This document shows, piece by piece, positions 3,606-5,025 of a stretch of 5,025 nucleotides of DNA. Location: contig JAOPYW010000345.1 in the NCBI GenBank assembly GCA_025964405.1, positions 1 through 5,025 on the forward strand, read 5' to 3'. The translations under genes were made by a program, and so were the position numbers. This DNA comes from Thermoleophilia bacterium (GTDB lineage: Bacteria > Actinomycetota > Thermoleophilia > Gaiellales > SKUG01). The notes beneath the pieces are model-generated. The model did no database searches and was not told where the DNA came from. It saw only the letters and a list, made by a program, of their open reading frames with translations. Numbering within the stretch: the first letter of the stretch is position 1; each line of letters starts with the position of its first letter.

Positions 3606-5025
3606 TGGCCGACCCGACGACCGACCCGACCGTCGACCCCGCGGTGGCTGCGGCCGTGGCTGCGGATGCCGTGGATGCGGCGACCGACAAGCTCGGTATC
3701 CCGCGCCCCGTGAAGGCCGAGGAGCTCGTGCACGGTGCACGCTGGATGCGCGCACTGACGATCACCGTCGACGGCCCGGCCGGCAGCGGCAAGAGCACGG
3801 TCGCGCGGCTGGTCGCGGAGACGATCGGCTTCAACTTCGTCGACACCGGCGCGACGTACCGCGCGCTGGGGTGGCTCGCGCTCGAACGCGGTATCCCGCT
3901 CGAGGACGGCGCGCGCCTGCGCGGCCTCGCGATCGCGCAGCCGACCCGCATCTCCTACGGTGACGGTCGCTGGCTCGTGCACATCGCGGGCACCGACGTC
4001 ACCGACGCGATCCGCGAGCCGCGCATCGACCAGGTCGCGTCGAAGGTGGCGGCGCACCCCGAGGTGCGTGACGTGCTCGTGGCGCGCCAGCGCCAGTTGT
4101 CACTCGACCGCGACAGCGTGCTCGACGGCCGCGACACGGGCACGAACGTGCGGCCCGACGCCGAGCTCAAGCTGTTCGTGACGGCCGACCCGATGGAGCG
4201 CGCGCGCCGGCGCGGCGGGCAGCACTCCGACCGCGACCTCAAGCGCATCGCGGCCGACCTCGCCGAGCGCGACGCGCGCGACGCGAAGCAGTCGGCCCCG
4301 GCGAGCGACGCGATCCGCGTCGACACCACGAACATGGGCATCGACGAGACCGTCGCGCACGTGGTGCAGCTGTGGCTCGATCGCCGCCGCGAGCTGTTCG
4401 ACGGCGAGGTCACGCAGGGGCGCACGGCGCGCAGCTGGATCACCAACGACCGCGGCGGCCCTGACAAGTTCGCGAAGATCATGCGTCGCACGCGGCCGAT
4501 CTGGAACCGTGGGTTCCGGCTCGAGGCCCACGGCGTCGACCGCGTGCCGCCGAGCCCGTGCCTGTTCATCGCCAACCACGCGTCGACGTGGGACCCGGGC
4601 TTCATGATGTCGCCGCTCGACCAGCAGATCCGCTACATGGGCAAGGCCGAGCTCGCGACGACCCCGGTGCTCAAGGGGCTCGCGGATTCGATCGGGTTCT
4701 TCCCCGTGCGGCGCGGGGCCGGCGACCGAGTCGCACTCCACATCGCTGAGGAAGTGCTGCGCGGCGGCGAGTCGCTCGGCATCTTCCCCGAGGGCACGCG
4801 CATCTACGAGGGCAAGCTCGGGCGTCCGCGGCAGGGCGCGGCGCGGCTCGCGCTCGTGACGGGCGTGCCGATCGTGCCGGTCGCGATCTACGGCAACCGC
4901 TGGTCGGAGTCGCTGTTCAAGGTGAACGTCGCCTACGGCCGCCCGCACGACTTCTCGCACCTGCGCGCCACGCCCGACAACATCAAGGCAGCGACGCTGC
5001 AGGTGTGGAGCGACGTGCAGGAGCT
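3605..5025 (+). CDS. cmk: CMP kinase / PlsC-type 1-acylglycerol-3-phosphate acyltransferase fusion (3' end beyond window)
   Basis: One frame stays open for 473 codons to the right edge. Residues 1-47 are an Asp/Pro/Ala/Thr-rich extension. Residues about 50-258 are CMP kinase, which phosphorylates CMP/dCMP with ATP: Walker A GPAGSGKST (57-65), VDTGATYRA (79-87), ASKVAAHPEVR, DGRDTGT (174-180), RDARD (222-226) and DTT (240-242). After a linker, about 290-473 is a PlsC-type domain that would acylate lysophosphatidic acid at the membrane: NHASTWD (H325, D330, the HX4D catalytic pair), GFFPVRRG (364-371), FPEGTR (394-399) and GVPIVPVAI (420-428). Both active sites look complete except for a diverged stretch after RDARD. 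GTG 3605 overlaps the aroA stop; no Shine-Dalgarno site is visible. ATG 3746 (residue 48) would give a CMP kinase of standard N-terminus and is a real alternative start. The domain is nearly complete at the edge; a further fused part cannot be excluded. Confidence 0.93.
   Translation, partial: MADPTTDPTVDPAVAAAVAADAVDAATDKLGIPRPVKAEELVHGARWMRALTITVDGPAGSGKSTVARLVAETIGFNFVDTGATYRALGWLALERGIPLEDGARLRGLAIAQPTRISYGDGRWLVHIAGTDVTDAIREPRIDQVASKVAAHPEVRDVLVARQRQLSLDRDSVLDGRDTGTNVRPDAELKLFVTADPMERARRRGGQHSDRDLKRIAADLAERDARDAKQSAPASDAIRVDTTNMGIDETVAHVVQLWLDRRRELFDGEVTQGRTARSWITNDRGGPDKFAKIMRRTRPIWNRGFRLEAHGVDRVPPSPCLFIANHASTWDPGFMMSPLDQQIRYMGKAELATTPVLKGLADSIGFFPVRRGAGDRVALHIAEEVLRGGESLGIFPEGTRIYEGKLGRPRQGAARLALVTGVPIVPVAIYGNRWSESLFKVNVAYGRPHDFSHLRATPDNIKAATLQVWSDVQE
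3644..3682 (+). repeat. Short 12-bp tandem repeat in the N-terminal extension of the CMP kinase fusion
   Basis: GTGGCTGCGGCC (3644), GTGGCTGCGGAT (3656) and, after one codon, GTGGATGCGGCG (3671) are near-copies encoding VAAA, VAAD and VDAA. They make up much of the low-complexity leader before the kinase domain and include three in-frame GTG codons that could be alternative starts. Confidence 0.55.

Noticed and set aside
2294..3755. Long minus-strand open frames opposite aroA
   Set aside because: The plus strand is an unambiguous EPSP synthase with all motifs. The opposite frames are Arg/Ser/His-rich shadows.
3955..4960. Minus-strand open frames opposite the cmk-plsC fusion
   Set aside because: The plus strand encodes clear kinase and acyltransferase motifs throughout; these frames are antisense shadows rich in Arg.

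Overview
The window is high-GC DNA (roughly 70% G+C by eye) with strong G/C preference at third codon positions, GTG starts and promoter boxes of the TANNNT kind. This points to an actinobacterium. The EPSP synthase type, the stand-alone class I-beta DAHP synthase and the CMP kinase/acyltransferase fusion suggest a deep-branching actinobacterial lineage (Thermoleophilia-like is my best guess), but this is inference from remembered family features, not from a search.

Layout: (1) Positions 1-975, minus strand: the N-terminal 325 residues of a Pro/Ala-rich, low-complexity protein of unknown function that runs off the left edge and contains three in-frame tandem-repeat arrays. (2) 976-1102: divergent intergenic region with promoter candidates for both directions. 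(3) 1103-1945, plus: class I-beta DAHP synthase, catalytic core only. (4) 1946-2282: a 337-bp gap with no gene but much structure: an inverted repeat at the stop codon, a 9-bp GC tandem array, a 26-bp direct repeat pair flanking a hairpin, and a degenerate 14-17 bp tandem array ending just before the aroA promoter box. (5) 2283-3605, plus: aroA (EPSP synthase), complete. (6) 3605-5025, plus: a start overlapping the aroA stop by one base opens a fusion of CMP kinase and a PlsC-type acyltransferase, cut by the right edge after 473 codons.

The two complete genes are the first and sixth steps of the shikimate pathway. aroA and the cmk-plsC fusion are probably translationally coupled, linking aromatic amino-acid supply, pyrimidine nucleotide phosphorylation and phospholipid synthesis in one transcription unit. 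The DAHP synthase and aroA each have a TANNNT box 7-9 nt before the start codon and no convincing Shine-Dalgarno sequence, suggesting leaderless or nearly leaderless mRNAs and separate promoters. The main metabolic genes look ordinary in function. The less usual points are the domain fusion, the repeat-rich 1946-2282 gap, and the repeat-built protein on the minus strand.
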